Positions 16,103 through 25,173 of a stretch of 39,939 nt of DNA are shown in pieces. Within the stretch, counting starts at the first letter, position 1, and the number at the start of each line of letters is the position of its first letter. The translations under genes and the position numbers were made by a program. The notes under the pieces were generated by a model. It ran no database searches and had not been told where the DNA came from. It worked only from the letters and a program-made list of their open reading frames with translations. This stretch comes from Pelobacter sp. GTDB taxonomy: Bacteria; Desulfobacterota; Desulfuromonadia; Geobacterales; Pseudopelobacteraceae. Location of the stretch: assembly GCA_030824515.1 (NCBI GenBank), contig JAVBXN010000022.1, positions 1 through 39,939 on the forward strand, given 5' to 3'.

Positions 16103-17428
16103 CAGTAGTGTCCCAACGTTTAGTTGAATAAAAACAGCTGGTTATTATATTCGTCCATATCTCTTTTGTAATCTGAATCTGTAAGTGCCTGTATCAAGGG
16201 CATTCGCTCGAAGATGGTCACGCTCAAGACCTGTAGAATTGTGTAGAGACTGGCCTCGATTTTGAGCCGCTTCTTCATGATGGCAACGAGCACATAGATT
16301 GACACTGCAATCCAGATTTGAGCCTTGACTGCGTTCTCCGAGGTGCCATAGAAAGTTTTGATCCGCAGGTTCTGCTTGATCCAGCGGAAGAAGAGCTCCA
16401 CCTGCCAGCGGCAGCGATACAGTTCGGCAATGGTCAAGGCCGGTAACGTAAAATTGTTGGTCAGAAATACCAAGGTTCGGTCGTTCTCGGCGTCGTGATA
16501 CTTCACCCGGCGCAGTTTGTCCGGATAGTCCTTGGCTTGATAGAAGCCGGTGAGTTGTACCGATTGATCGCAGAGTAGGCCGGTTTCCTTGTCCACCTGA
16601 TGGGAATAGACCCGCCGGCATTTGAGATTGGATTTGGCTCTGATCACAAAGAACGCTGATGACTGGGTAATCGTGTACAGGCGCTTGAAGTCCAAGTAGC
16701 CCCGATCCATGACATAGAAGGCTCCCGCCTCCAGTGGCACTATGTCCAGAGTGTTTACCTCGTGCAGTTTGCCGTCGGAGATATGGATGAAAGTTGGGAT
16801 ACTGCCCCGTAGGTCCAGCAGGGTGTGCAACTTGATGGCACCTTTGGTCTTGCGGAAGTTGGCCCATGGAAACATGGAGAGGCACAAGTCGATGGTGGTG
16901 GCATCCAGGGCGTAGACGGTGTTTTCCAGTTCCAGACCGAAGCTCTCGTTCACGTAGAGATTGCGTGCCGTCTGAATCAAGGAGTAGGCAAGGTCGGCGT
17001 AGATGCGCCAGTCTCTGACCTTGTTGGCGTTTGACAAGTTGTTGCGGGAAACAGACGAGCGGATGCCCATGTGATAGAGCTTGTTCTTCTGGGCTCGCAG
17101 GCATGATTCGATGTCCCGTAGGCTCTCGCGATATGTCAGTTGAGCAAAGGCCATGCAGAGATACTGATCGAGACAAGTAAACTCCTTGATCTTGAAGTTG
17201 CCATTGTAGCGATCGACGCATTGATGAAAAACGTGGAGCGGCAGATGCTCCATCACCTGAGAGAAAACAAGCTTGCCGGTATACATGGTTCACCCCTCCG
17301 CACTTTGCTGTGCGAAGATGGCTGGACCTCCGGAAAAATTTCAAGTCGTTTAATGGCATGATGCCTCTTTCTCTCAGAATAAACGGTCTATTACGGCTCA
17401 TCCTACATTCAACGTTGGGACACTACTG
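16103..17428 (-). mobile_element. Complete IS4-family insertion sequence (1326 bp)
   Basis: Bounded by perfect 18-bp terminal inverted repeats, CAGTAGTGTCCCAACGTT (16103-16120, complement at 17411-17428), and flanked by a 9-bp direct repeat, within the IS4-family range. One intact transposase gene fills it on the minus strand, and its stop codon touches the left repeat. Intact ends, gene and duplication indicate a recent insertion. The right end sits exactly so that the duplicated target ends with the thiL ATG. Confidence 0.95.
16120..17286 (-). CDS. IS4-family DDE transposase
   Basis: The protein has 388 residues and is intact. An N-terminal domain (FSQVMEHLPLHVFHQCVDRY...LDQYLCMAFAQLTYRESLRDIE) precedes the DDE core: D128 in VYALDATTID, D194 in YVMDRGYLD, and E297 in YRCRWQVELFFRWIK, which is the IS4 signature Y-(2)-R-(3)-E-(6)-K. 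Between D194 and E297 lies the beta-strand insertion typical of IS4 enzymes. It catalyses cut-and-paste transposition of this element. Confidence 0.95.
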   Translation of the reverse strand: MYTGKLVFSQVMEHLPLHVFHQCVDRYNGNFKIKEFTCLDQYLCMAFAQLTYRESLRDIESCLRAQKNKLYHMGIRSSVSRNNLSNANKVRDWRIYADLAYSLIQTARNLYVNESFGLELENTVYALDATTIDLCLSMFPWANFRKTKGAIKLHTLLDLRGSIPTFIHISDGKLHEVNTLDIVPLEAGAFYVMDRGYLDFKRLYTITQSSAFFVIRAKSNLKCRRVYSHQVDKETGLLCDQSVQLTGFYQAKDYPDKLRRVKYHDAENDRTLVFLTNNFTLPALTIAELYRCRWQVELFFRWIKQNLRIKTFYGTSENAVKAQIWIAVSIYVLVAIMKKRLKIEASLYTILQVLSVTIFERMPLIQALTDSDYKRDMDEYNNQLFLFN

Positions 17429-17437
17429 ATATCCATG
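17429..17437. repeat. Target-site duplication, right copy, containing the thiL start codon
   Basis: ATATCCATG directly follows the IS right end. Its last three bases (17435-17437) are the predicted ATG of thiL. Confidence 0.93.
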
Positions 17438-18484
17438 GATAATTCACAAAACCTCTCCACACTGGGCGAATTCGGCCTGATCTCGCGCATTGCCGCCGGC
17501 GTTTCGACTGCGGATGGCGTCGTGACCGGCATCGGCGATGATGCCGCCGTTACCGCACTCACTCCCGGTATGCAGCTTCTTACATCCACCGACATGCTGC
17601 TGGAGGATGTTCATTTCCGTCGCGGTTGGCACGATCCCTACCGCCTGGGACGCAAATCGCTGGCGGTCAGCATTTCCGACATCGCCGCGATGGGCGCGAT
17701 ACCGCGCTGGGCGCTGCTTTCTCTGGCGATTCCCGGTGATCTTCCGCTTGATTTTATCGATGAGTTCACTCGCGGATTCCTGTCGATGGCGGCAGAGCAC
17801 GGCGTGACGCTGATCGGCGGCGATACCTGCTCATCCCGCGCCGGCCTGGTGATTTCGGTCACGATCATGGGTGAGCAGCTACCCGATCTGATCCTGCGCC
17901 GTTGCGGGGCACAGTCCGGAGACGAAATCTGGGTGACCGGCACGTTGGGTGATGCCGCGCTGGGTTTGAAACTGTTGGACTTCGGCTCGGCTCAGCCACC
18001 GGGTTTAGCCTTGACTCCATCAAGTCCCCTGGGCGGAGCCGAATGGCACGACTACCTGATCTCCCGCTTGCTTGACCCGTCGCCGCGCGTTAGCGCCGGC
18101 CTGGCACTTGCCGAATCCGGACTGGCCAGCTCTATGATCGATATCAGCGATGGTATTCTGGCCGATTTCGGCCATATTGCCGACCAGTCCGGGGTCGGAG
18201 GTTGTATTCGTCTGCAGGATCTTCCGCTTTCAGCGGCGTTCCTCAGCTCAGCGGAAATGTCTGATGAAGTCCCTTACCAACTGCCTCTGGCCGGGGGAGA
18301 AGATTATGAACTTTGCTTCACCGTTTCTCAGCTAAATCGGGAAAAAATCATCGAATGTATGAAAAAATGTGGCGTAGAGGCAACGCCTGTTGGTATAGTA
18401 ACAAGCTTGCCGGGGGTGGCGGTGATCCATGCCGATGGATCTCCCCATGCTCTGCAGAACAAGGGTTTTAATCACTTTACATAG
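17435..18484 (+). CDS. thiL: Thiamine-monophosphate kinase
   Basis: The protein has 349 residues, slightly longer than usual. It has the AIR-synthase-like ATP-binding fold: [13 protein letters not shown] near the N-terminus, [57 protein letters not shown], and [16 protein letters not shown] in the C-terminal half. It phosphorylates thiamine monophosphate to thiamine diphosphate. No ribosome site is visible before the ATG on either the IS side or the pre-insertion flank. An IS4 element ends 6 bp upstream of the ATG, separating the gene from a promoter at 16033. It is followed after 20 nt by transketolase, a thiamine diphosphate enzyme. Confidence 0.94.
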   Translation: MDNSQNLSTLGEFGLISRIAAGVSTADGVVTGIGDDAAVTALTPGMQLLTSTDMLLEDVHFRRGWHDPYRLGRKSLAVSISDIAAMGAIPRWALLSLAIPGDLPLDFIDEFTRGFLSMAAEHGVTLIGGDTCSSRAGLVISVTIMGEQLPDLILRRCGAQSGDEIWVTGTLGDAALGLKLLDFGSAQPPGLALTPSSPLGGAEWHDYLISRLLDPSPRVSAGLALAESGLASSMIDISDGILADFGHIADQSGVGGCIRLQDLPLSAAFLSSAEMSDEVPYQLPLAGGEDYELCFTVSQLNREKIIECMKKCGVEATPVGIVTSLPGVAVIHADGSPHALQNKGFNHFT

Positions 18485-18504
18485 GCAGTCTGAAAGGAAA
18501 AAAA

Positions 18505-20511
18505 ATGCAGCACATCATGATTCCGGCAGAAAAGTCGCGCCAGTGCGCCGACGCGATCCGTTTGATCTCCGCAGATGCGGTTGACAAGGCCAATTCCGGC
18601 CACCCCGGCCTCCCGATGGGGGCAGCCGACTGTGCCGCCGCCCTGTGGGGCAACTTTCTTTCCTTCAACCCGGAAGATCCCAGCTGGCCCAATCGCGATC
18701 GCTTTATCCTGTCCGCCGGACATGGCTCGATGCTGCTCTATTCGCTTTTACACCTGTTCGGTTATGACCTGTCGATGGATGAATTGAAAAACTTCCGTCA
18801 GTGGGGCAGCAAGACTCCCGGCCATCCGGAATACGGCCACACCGTGGGAGTCGAGGTAACCACCGGTCCCCTGGGGCAGGGCTTTGCCAATGGAGTCGGT
18901 ATGGCAATCGCTTCCAAAATGGCGGCCGAACGCTTCAATACAGCCGATTTCAGCCCGGTCAGCCATACGATCTATGCGATGGCGGGAGACGGTTGCCTGC
19001 AGGAGGGTATCAGCTATGAGGCTGCCGCGCTGGCCGGCCATCTCAAGCTTGGCAACCTGGTCTACATTTATGACAGCAACAGCATAACCATCGAGGGCAA
19101 AACCGATCTGGCCTGGTCCGAGGACGTGGAGGCCCGTTTTATCGCCGCCGGTTGGCATGTGCTCAAGATCGACGGTCATGATTATGCCCAGATCACCGGA
19201 GCGATTGCCGCTGCAAAAGCCGAGAAGGAACGCCCCTCGCTGATTATCGCTACCACCCATATTGCCTACGGCAGTCCGGCCAAGCAGGGTTCCTCCGGCG
19301 CCCACGGTTCTCCGCTGGGCAGCGAGGAAATCGCCGCCACCCGCGCTAACCTGGGATGGCAGTATGGCCCGTTCGAAATTCCGCAGGAGGTGCGAGACAC
19401 CTGTCAGCAGCGGATCGATGAGCTGAAGCAGCGCTATGCCGCCTGGCAGCGCGGTTTTGAAGTCTGGCATGCCGCCAATCCCGAGAAAGCCAAGCTGTGG
19501 GATGGCATGTGGCACAAGCGCCTTCCGGCCAACCTCGGCGAGGAACTGCTGTCGGTCGTGGCCGGCAAGGATGGCGCCACCCGCGCCCTGTCCGGTTCGG
19601 TCCTGCAGAAAGTGGCTGCCCTGGTGCCCTCGCTGGTAGGCGGATCGGCCGATCTGGCCCCCTCCAACAACAGCGACATCAAAGGTTCTCCTTCGGTTCA
19701 GGCCGGCGCTTTCGGTGGTCGCAACCTGCATTTCGGCATCCGTGAACATGCCATGGGCGCGGTGGTCAACGGCATGGCACTTTACGGTTGTTTCATCCCC
19801 TACGGCGCCACCTTCCTGGTCTTTTCGGATTACTGCCGCCCGGCGGTGCGCCTCTCGGCGCTGATGAAGCTGCAGTCGCTCTATATTTTTACCCACGATT
19901 CCTTCTTCGTGGGCGAGGACGGCCCGACCCACCAGCCGATCGAGCATGTCGCTTCGCTGCGCATGATCCCGGGGCTGCAGGTGCTGCGTCCGGCCGATGG
20001 TGTTGAAACCGCCATGGCCTGGGTGGCCGCGTTGAAGTACAGCGGTCCGACCGCTTTGATCCTGACCCGCCAGAAACTGCCGGTGATAGACCGCCCGGCT
20101 GAATTCGTCGCAGAAGATGCGCTCAAGGGTGGTTACCTGGTCTCGACACCGGCAGGGACAGCGGATGTGGTGGTGATGGCCAGCGGTTCGGAAGTGCATG
20201 TGGCAGTTGAGGCCGCTGCAATACTTGCTGACAGGGGCATCAAGGCCAGGATCGTTTCGGTGCCCTGCCTGGAGAGCTTTGTTGCGCAGCCGGCGGAGTA
20301 CCGCAATCAACTGCTCCCGGCCGGCGTGCCGCGTGTGGCCTTCGAGGCGGGACGGGGAGAGTCGTGGGGGCGCCTGATCGGTTGCGACGGCCTGTTCATC
20401 GGTATTGAGCACTTCGGCGCATCGGCACCGGACAAGGTGCTGGCGGAGCAGTTCGGTTTCACTTCGCCGCAGGTGGCGGAGAAAATTATGGGCTTTTTAA
20501 ATAAAAACTAA
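18505..20511 (+). CDS. tkt: Transketolase
   Basis: The protein has 668 residues, full length. Motifs include [34 protein letters not shown], the GHPEYG...[14 protein letters not shown] substrate and cofactor loop, the thiamine diphosphate motif [20 protein letters not shown]...[10 protein letters not shown], and [18 protein letters not shown] with the catalytic Glu in the pyrimidine domain, then [18 protein letters not shown]. It transfers two-carbon units between sugar phosphates in the non-oxidative pentose phosphate pathway. GAAAGG precedes the ATG. It follows thiL in one unit, linking cofactor synthesis to a cofactor user and to erythrose 4-phosphate supply for the DAHP synthase downstream. 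Confidence 0.97.
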   Translation: MQHIMIPAEKSRQCADAIRLISADAVDKANSGHPGLPMGAADCAAALWGNFLSFNPEDPSWPNRDRFILSAGHGSMLLYSLLHLFGYDLSMDELKNFRQWGSKTPGHPEYGHTVGVEVTTGPLGQGFANGVGMAIASKMAAERFNTADFSPVSHTIYAMAGDGCLQEGISYEAAALAGHLKLGNLVYIYDSNSITIEGKTDLAWSEDVEARFIAAGWHVLKIDGHDYAQITGAIAAAKAEKERPSLIIATTHIAYGSPAKQGSSGAHGSPLGSEEIAATRANLGWQYGPFEIPQEVRDTCQQRIDELKQRYAAWQRGFEVWHAANPEKAKLWDGMWHKRLPANLGEELLSVVAGKDGATRALSGSVLQKVAALVPSLVGGSADLAPSNNSDIKGSPSVQAGAFGGRNLHFGIREHAMGAVVNGMALYGCFIPYGATFLVFSDYCRPAVRLSALMKLQSLYIFTHDSFFVGEDGPTHQPIEHVASLRMIPGLQVLRPADGVETAMAWVAALKYSGPTALILTRQKLPVIDRPAEFVAEDALKGGYLVSTPAGTADVVVMASGSEVHVAVEAAAILADRGIKARIVSVPCLESFVAQPAEYRNQLLPAGVPRVAFEAGRGESWGRLIGCDGLFIGIEHFGASAPDKVLAEQFGFTSPQVAEKIMGFLNKN

Positions 20512-20518
20512 AACATTG

Positions 20519-20633
20519 CCACAGAGTTCACAGAGGACACAGAGATTCTGCATACTACCATCTTTATCTATACGACTTGGGACGTAATGTGAGTGCTTCG
20601 TTTGCCTCTGTGAGCTCTGTGTCCTCTGTGGTT
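20519..20633. repeat. CACAGAG-type intergenic inverted repeat
   Basis: CCACAGAGTTCACAGAGGAC plus ACAGAGA (20519-20546) is mirrored by CTCTGTGAGCTCTGTGTCCTCTGTGG (about 20606-20631). Each arm is itself built from the unit ACAGAG(T/G). About 60 bp lies between the arms. It fills the tkt/crp intergenic space. Elements of this sequence type occur as dispersed palindromic repeats in several bacterial groups; the transcript would form a long imperfect hairpin. Confidence 0.75.
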
Positions 20634-20649
20634 AAAATGGTGTGATCCT

Positions 20650-21339
20650 ATGGAACTGATCGAACAACTTAAAAAACCGCTGCTCTTCTCCGGTCTCAAG
20701 GACGCGGACCTTTCCGAACTGGCCGCTATTACCGTGCGCCGTTCCTTCCGGAAGGGTGAAACCCTCTTCAGCGAGGGGGACGAGGCGACCGGTTTCTACC
20801 TGCTCCTGTCCGGTAGCATCAAGTTGTGCCGGATGTCAACTGACGGACGTGAGAAGGTGCTGCATTTTGTAAAACCGCGTGAAACCTTTGCCGAGGCGGC
20901 TTTCTTCGGCGACGGCAGATACCCGGCCGAGGCCCGCGCCATGGAATCCGGCGAAGTGCTTTACCTGCCGCGCCAGGGCTTCATGGAGCTGATGGGGCGC
21001 AATCCGAACTTTGCCCTGAACCTGGTCGTCTCGCTATCACTGATGCTGCGCCAGTTCGTCCGTCAGATCGAAGAACTGTCGTTTGCCGATGTAACTTCCC
21101 GGCTGGCTTCTTTCCTGGTGCGGCGTGCCGCGGAAAGTTCGACCAGCTTTGGCGGCATAACCTATATCGACCTCGGCATCAAGAAAGGCGAATTGGCCTC
21201 CCGGCTCGGCACCGCCAGCGAAACCATTTCTCGTACATTCAAAAAGTTGAAGGAAGAGGGTATTATCGAGGTGCAGGGCAACCGCGTGGTTGTGCATCAG
21301 ATGGACAAGTTGCAGAAAATATCGGAACGTCACGAGTAG
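20650..21339 (+). CDS. Crp/Fnr-family transcriptional regulator
   Basis: The protein has 229 residues. The cyclic-nucleotide-binding-like beta barrel (about 10-125) contains FRKGETLFSEGDEATGFYLLLSGSIKLCR and AEAAFFGDGRYPAEARA. A long dimerisation helix follows (about 112-150) and then a winged helix-turn-helix (about 165-225) with KKGELASRLGTASETISRTFKKLKEEGIIEV. There are no N-terminal cysteines for an FNR-type iron-sulfur cluster. It is 10 bp from DAHP synthase, so the two are probably co-transcribed. Effector and targets are unknown. Confidence 0.93.
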   Translation: MELIEQLKKPLLFSGLKDADLSELAAITVRRSFRKGETLFSEGDEATGFYLLLSGSIKLCRMSTDGREKVLHFVKPRETFAEAAFFGDGRYPAEARAMESGEVLYLPRQGFMELMGRNPNFALNLVVSLSLMLRQFVRQIEELSFADVTSRLASFLVRRAAESSTSFGGITYIDLGIKKGELASRLGTASETISRTFKKLKEEGIIEVQGNRVVVHQMDKLQKISERHE

Positions 21340-21349
21340 GAGATATCAA

Positions 21350-22363
21350 ATGCTGATAGTTATGAACCATTCCGCCAGTCAGTCGGATGTTGATGCCGTA
21401 TCCGAAATTGTCAGAGAGATGGGATTCAGGGCCGAACCGATCCCGGGCAGCGAACGAACCGCGATTGGTGTGCTGGGCAATCACGGCTATGTCGATGACA
21501 CCAAAATTCTGGACCTGCCCGGCGTACAGCGGGTGATCCACGTTTCCAAACCGTACAAGCTGGTTTCGCGTGATTTTCATCCCGAGAATACCATAGTCGA
21601 TGTGGCCGGCATCAAGGTCGGCCAGGGCTGTCGTCCGGTCGTTGTCGGCGGTCCCTGCGCCGTTGAGAGTGAAGAACAGATCATCAAGACCGCGCTGTTT
21701 GTCAGGAAGTGCGGGGGTGACATGTTGCGGGGCGGTGCATTCAAGCCGCGCACCGGGCCGCATTGCTTTCAGGGACTGCGTGAAGAGGGTCTCAAGCTTC
21801 TGGCCAAGGCCGGCAAGGAAAGCGGCCTGCCGATCGTGACCGAGGTGATGAGTCCGGACAACGTCGGCCTGGTGGCTGAATACGCCGACCTGCTGCAGGT
21901 GGGGGCGCGCAACATGCAGAACTTCGACCTGCTGAGGGAACTGGGCAAGATTCGCAAGCCGGTGCTGCTGAAGCGCGGCATGAGCGCCACGGTGGAGGAA
22001 TTTCTGGCAGCGGCCGAATACATCCTGGCCGAGGGGAATGAGCAGGTAATCCTCTGTGAGCGCGGTATCCGCACATACGAGACCGCAACCCGTAATACCC
22101 TTGACCTTTCGGTGGTGCCGTTGATCAAGGAGATGTCGCATTTGCCGATCATGGTCGATCCTTCACACGCCACCGGGAAACGATCACTGGTCTCCCCGAT
22201 GGCCAAGGCCGCCCTGGTGTCGGGCGCGGATGGTGTGCTGGTGGAAGTGCATCCGGAGCCTGAAAAGGCCCTTTCCGACGGGCCGCAATCGCTGACTTTC
22301 CCCGGCTTTGAGCAACTGATGTGCGAAATCAAGCAGTTAACAAAATTCCTTGGTTATTGTTAA
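21350..22363 (+). CDS. aroF: 3-deoxy-7-phosphoheptulonate (DAHP) synthase, type I-beta
   Basis: The protein has 337 residues. The start at 21350 was chosen for AGGAGA 8 nt upstream. The N-terminal ferredoxin-like regulatory domain (about 1-68, MLIVMNHSASQSDVDAVSE) is that of the Thermotoga/Bacillus-like type. The catalytic barrel has VVGGPCAVESEEQI, MLRGGAFKPRTGPHCFQG, LQVGARNMQNFDLL, VLLKRGMSAT, LCERGIRTYE, and MVDPSHATGKR with metal-binding residues. It condenses phosphoenolpyruvate and erythrose 4-phosphate at the head of aromatic amino-acid synthesis. The regulatory domain suggests feedback control by an aromatic end product. Confidence 0.95.
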   Translation: MLIVMNHSASQSDVDAVSEIVREMGFRAEPIPGSERTAIGVLGNHGYVDDTKILDLPGVQRVIHVSKPYKLVSRDFHPENTIVDVAGIKVGQGCRPVVVGGPCAVESEEQIIKTALFVRKCGGDMLRGGAFKPRTGPHCFQGLREEGLKLLAKAGKESGLPIVTEVMSPDNVGLVAEYADLLQVGARNMQNFDLLRELGKIRKPVLLKRGMSATVEEFLAAAEYILAEGNEQVILCERGIRTYETATRNTLDLSVVPLIKEMSHLPIMVDPSHATGKRSLVSPMAKAALVSGADGVLVEVHPEPEKALSDGPQSLTFPGFEQLMCEIKQLTKFLGYC

Positions 22364-22382
22364 TTCACCGTATACAAAAGGC

Positions 22383-22412
22383 TTGAAATGTTTATTGGAT
22401 AGGTGTAATAAT
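22383..22412 (+). promoter_or_regulatory. Sigma70 promoter of the 6S-like RNA
   Basis: TTGAAA (22383-22388), an 18-bp spacer and AATAAT (22407-22412). The predicted start, about 22419, is 11 nt before the closing stem of the RNA. Confidence 0.55.
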
Positions 22413-22419
22413 TTGACCA

Positions 22420-22604
22420 GCTGGATGTTCTCTCTACCCTGTACGCCGGTTGCAGTGCCCGGGCGGAATGTTAAACAAAAAGGGGGTCGCTCCCTGCTGT
22501 GGTGTGCTGCCTTCCGTACGCAGGTTTGCCTGAAACAGCATACTGATTCCCACCGTTAAGGAACTCGCTGGAGGCCCTTGATGCTGACGGCAGGGTGGAG
22601 AGAA
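22420..22604 (+). ncRNA. ssrS: Structured RNA, probably 6S RNA
   Basis: The ends pair in a 12-bp closing stem, CTCTCTACCCTG (22430-22441) with CAGGGTGGAGAG (22591-22602), with one G-U. The middle forms a terminal stem, GTGGTGTGCTG pairing with CAGCATAC...CCCAC (about 22500-22552), and the two sides between are largely unpaired. Total length is about 180 nt with its own promoter and no open frame. A closing stem, a large central bubble and a terminal stem at about 180 nt is the 6S RNA plan; 6S binds sigma70 RNA polymerase in stationary phase. The call rests on hand folding; another structured RNA is possible. Confidence 0.6.
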
Positions 22605-22610
22605 TGAGTG

Positions 22611-22640
22611 ATAAGGGGATACCGCGAGGTTTCCCCTTAT
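22611..22640 (+). terminator. Hairpin after the 6S-like RNA
   Basis: ATAAGGGGA (22611-22619) pairs perfectly with TCCCCTTAT (22632-22640), loop 12 nt. No long T run follows; it may end the RNA or protect its 3' end, or on the other strand serve the Spy-like gene. Confidence 0.5.
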
Positions 22641-22752
22641 TCATATGCGAAGTGATTGCCTTGAGTGCCTGGTTGCTTGTTGTTCCGGCTTATATTGTGA
22701 ATATTGATTCAATCGCTCCTTTCTGTATGGATTTGGTCCCTCTCTATCCGTA

Positions 22753-23220
22753 TCACCTCCCTTCTGCCTGCCTTCCTTCCGGCCTGAGACTTTTTTCCAG
22801 TTCACGCTGTTCAGCTGTCAGCAGATTATTAATCTGATTTCTGACGCTGATGCGGGATACAATCAATTCCGTTTCAATTTTGGCCTGACCTGCGGCAATT
22901 TCCCGAACTACAGCCTCGTCAAAGACCAGCGCATCGGCCGCCTGCATCAACAGTTGTCTGCTTTCATGCATCTTGTCCAAAAGAGGTTTGATCTGTAACA
23001 TTTCCGCGTCAAGAATCTCCTTGATCAGTTGCTGCTGTTGGGTGCTCAGTTTGAGTATCTTTGCCATGTGCCCATCAAACTGTCCGTTCCTTGGCTCCGG
23101 GCCGTACGGTGGAGGGGCAAATCCCAACCCCATCGGCTCAAATCCCGCCAGTACTGCTCCGGCGCCGCCTCCCAGCAATGCCGACGTTAATACAATTGCA
23201 GTCATCAGTTTTAATTTCAT
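22753..23220 (-). CDS. Spy/CpxP-family periplasmic protein
   Basis: The protein has 155 residues from the ATG at 23220 (AAGGAG 7 nt upstream); longer versions from further upstream lack a ribosome site. The signal peptide MKLKLMTAIVLTSALLGGG ends near AVLA. The mature part is almost all helical (about 50-150): LKLSTQQQQLIKEILDAE...LDKMHESRQLLMQAADALVFDEAVV...AKIETELIVSRISVRNQINNLLTAEQRELEKSLR. LTAEQR is the LTxxQ motif of the CpxP/Spy family of ATP-independent periplasmic chaperones or stress sensors. The BaeSR system encoded nearby (25330-27449) controls spy in E. coli, which makes it a likely regulator here too (inference). Confidence 0.82.
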   Translation of the reverse strand: MKLKLMTAIVLTSALLGGGAGAVLAGFEPMGLGFAPPPYGPEPRNGQFDGHMAKILKLSTQQQQLIKEILDAEMLQIKPLLDKMHESRQLLMQAADALVFDEAVVREIAAGQAKIETELIVSRISVRNQINNLLTAEQRELEKSLRPEGRQAEGR

Positions 23221-23361
23221 ATCATCTCCTTTTCTTGATAATCGATATTCCCGGACTTTCAGCGCTGGTCTGTAGTAAGGATTATCAGGAGAGTGTGGAT
23301 ACAATATGTAAGAAATCAGGAACAAATAAGGAAGTTTGCGAAAGGTCGGAATCCTGCGGAG

Positions 23362-23399
23362 TACAAATAAATAATCGGGGGGAGCTGGCGCTCCCCCCG
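23362..23399 (-). terminator. Intrinsic terminator of the secreted-protein gene
   Basis: CGGGGGGAG (23376-23384) pairs with CTCCCCCCG (23391-23399). On the minus strand the stem is followed by an A/T-rich tail (ATTATTTATTTG). It separates this gene from the Spy-like gene. Confidence 0.75.
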
Positions 23400-23497
23400 C
23401 GGTTGATGCTCTACAAGTATGTTACATTACCGGCATGTACTGATCTTGACGCAACCGGGGTATGCCGGCGCATCCGATTCCGTTGTCCGAGCTCGAA

Positions 23498-24661
23498 TCA
23501 GTACTTCGGTGTGAAGCGCAGTACGAACTGGTTCGGAGTTTTCCACTTGGAGTTCAGCTTGTTAACCGTGATGTAGTAGTTAAGTCCCAGGTTGGCCAAG
23601 TCTTCAAGCGGGGCATTCGTGTAAAGGTAGTTGGACTGCCAGGCAGCCAATATGTCGGCCGGAACCGGCTTCTTGACGCCGTCGGAAGGATAGGCAACAC
23701 CATTGGCATCCAGGCCGGCCTGGCTGCGGTAGGTTACCCAGGTGCCGTTGCAGTAGCCAGTGTACGTAATCGGGTCGGTGACCGTGAAGGTGCCGTCGCA
23801 GTTGGCCATCAGGGTGTTGTCGGTGTTGGGATTGGCATCGTCGTCATAATAATAGGCAGCAGGTACGCCGGACAGGTTGTTCCAGTCGCCGAACAGGGCA
23901 AAGTAGTTGGAAGTGATCAGGCCGGAATCGATCGTGTCTTCGGTTGCATTGAGGAAGTAGCTGAAGCGGTTGATCGGATCAAAATAGCCGGTAGTCGGAT
24001 GATTTGCATCGGCTGGTCCGGCCAGTCCCTGGGCAAAGAGAGCCGATAGAGTCTCTGCGGACTGAAGCGCAGAAGTGGTCGTGGTGAAATACTTACCTGT
24101 TTTGGCGGAGAATCCGAGGCCGTCCAGAGCCGTGGATTTTGTGAACACTCCGTTAACCATGAAGCCCAGTTCAGCTTTAAAGCCTTTCCACTTTCTGCCG
24201 TCATTGTCAGTCAGCTTCTGCATTGAGTTGTATACGGTGGTGAGCGTATCAGTTGCAACGGAGAAGTATACGTCGATCGGCTGGCCATTGACCCCGCCGA
24301 CTTTCCAGCGCTTGCTGGATTGCAGCGGGTCTGAGCACATCTTGGTGGAGAAGTCATAGGGGTTGATGCCGGTGGTCATGATGCACTTGAGACCGGTGAC
24401 ATCGTCCTTGTTGACAATCTTCATGCCGGGCGCGGTGACATCCGACTCTTCCCAGCCGATATAACCGTTGGTAGCAGTCTTGGCCGTGCTGGTGTAGAGG
24501 GTGCTTCTGTATTTTACAAATTCTGTGTAGGGCGGAGGCGCGACGGTAGCGTTACTCATGTCCCAGCCGGTGATGGTTCCGGCATTGGCAGAAACGGCAG
24601 CAACAAACAGTGATACGCCCAGCAAGGCACTCAACTTCGTGGCAACTTTTGTTCTCGACAT
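23498..24661 (-). CDS. Secreted protein of unknown function (choice-of-anchor-like)
   Basis: The protein has 387 residues with a strong ribosome site (AAAAGGAGA). The signal peptide (about 1-27) ends in SANA-G. The mature part starts [13 protein letters not shown] and is rich in Thr, Asn, Tyr and Asp, with [10 protein letters not shown] and NKDDVTG segments, four scattered cysteines and a C-terminus FVLRFTPKY without membrane anchor. It somewhat resembles 'choice-of-anchor' surface proteins, but I am not sure of the family. It is preceded by a sigma54 promoter and palindromes identical in plan to those at 867-1116, so it is probably co-regulated with the secreted repeat protein at the left edge. 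Confidence 0.75.
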   Translation of the reverse strand: MSRTKVATKLSALLGVSLFVAAVSANAGTITGWDMSNATVAPPPYTEFVKYRSTLYTSTAKTATNGYIGWEESDVTAPGMKIVNKDDVTGLKCIMTTGINPYDFSTKMCSDPLQSSKRWKVGGVNGQPIDVYFSVATDTLTTVYNSMQKLTDNDGRKWKGFKAELGFMVNGVFTKSTALDGLGFSAKTGKYFTTTTSALQSAETLSALFAQGLAGPADANHPTTGYFDPINRFSYFLNATEDTIDSGLITSNYFALFGDWNNLSGVPAAYYYDDDANPNTDNTLMANCDGTFTVTDPITYTGYCNGTWVTYRSQAGLDANGVAYPSDGVKKPVPADILAAWQSNYLYTNAPLEDLANLGLNYYITVNKLNSKWKTPNQFVLRFTPKY

Positions 24662-24882
24662 ACGTTCTCCTTTTGTTTGGTTGAGGTTGATTCACTACGA
24701 CACCTTTTTATCAGTGAGCTGAGCCGATCCCAGCCACCGTACTACACACCCAGGGGAAACCCCTTTCGAATATCCTCCTTTCCGGCTAGAAACCGTTTTT
24801 CATAATTCTTACAGCAGTATCCGTAACTCCTGATCATGTACAAATCGTAGCTCTTGTGTACGCTGCATCTGCATTCCTGTTG
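24662..24882 (-). other. Leader of the sigma54-dependent secreted-protein gene
   Basis: The predicted transcript starts near 24872, leaving a leader of about 210 nt. It contains a 31-codon frame (complement 24742-24837; begins MIRSYGYCCKNYEK) with a weak ribosome site, which may be a leader peptide or chance. No riboswitch core was found. Confidence 0.35.
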
Positions 24883-24898
24883 AGCAACTGGTATGCCG
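24883..24898 (-). promoter_or_regulatory. Sigma54 (-24/-12) promoter
   Basis: The minus strand reads CGGCATACCAGTTGCT: GGCA at -24 and TTGCT at -12 with exact spacing. The predicted start is about 24872, upstream of the secreted protein at 24661. The stretch between the promoter and the next palindrome (24900-24960) is AT-rich but has no clean IHF consensus. Confidence 0.72.
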
Positions 24899-24979
24899 AA
24901 ATTGTAAAAAAAATATAACCAACAGATATTAATGTATATTTTGGAAAATCTGTAAAAACGGGGCGAACCGGGTATGTGA

Positions 24980-24991
24980 CAACCATGGTTG
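24980..24991. promoter_or_regulatory. Proximal activator palindrome
   Basis: CAACCATGGTTG, followed by CCATG as at 961-974. Its centre (24985.5) is about 114 bp upstream of the predicted sigma54 start site, compared with 112 bp at the first locus. Confidence 0.65.
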
Positions 24992-25173
24992 CCATGATTC
25001 AGCCGGTGCTGGTGTTGTGACATGGATTTCGTGACTGCTGGTGAGTGAACGCTAGATTGACTGAATATTGCTTGGCCTTGGTTAATGTACTGATTAATAT
25101 GCGATAATTTAGTGAGCTCTTTTGGGGAGTGCCGTAGCATAGGCAGGGTAATGCCGGTGAAGAATGAGTAACC

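Noticed and set aside
16145..17401. Long second frame over the transposase (418 codons, same strand)
   Set aside because: A shadow frame of the IS4 transposase, with no domain; GC-driven lack of stops.
18748..20412. 554-codon minus-strand frame across transketolase
   Set aside because: Antisense shadow of a gene with all conserved motifs on the plus strand.
24742..24837. 31-codon frame with two adjacent cysteines in the leader of the secreted protein at 23498-24661
   Set aside because: Weak ribosome site; mentioned only as a possible leader peptide.
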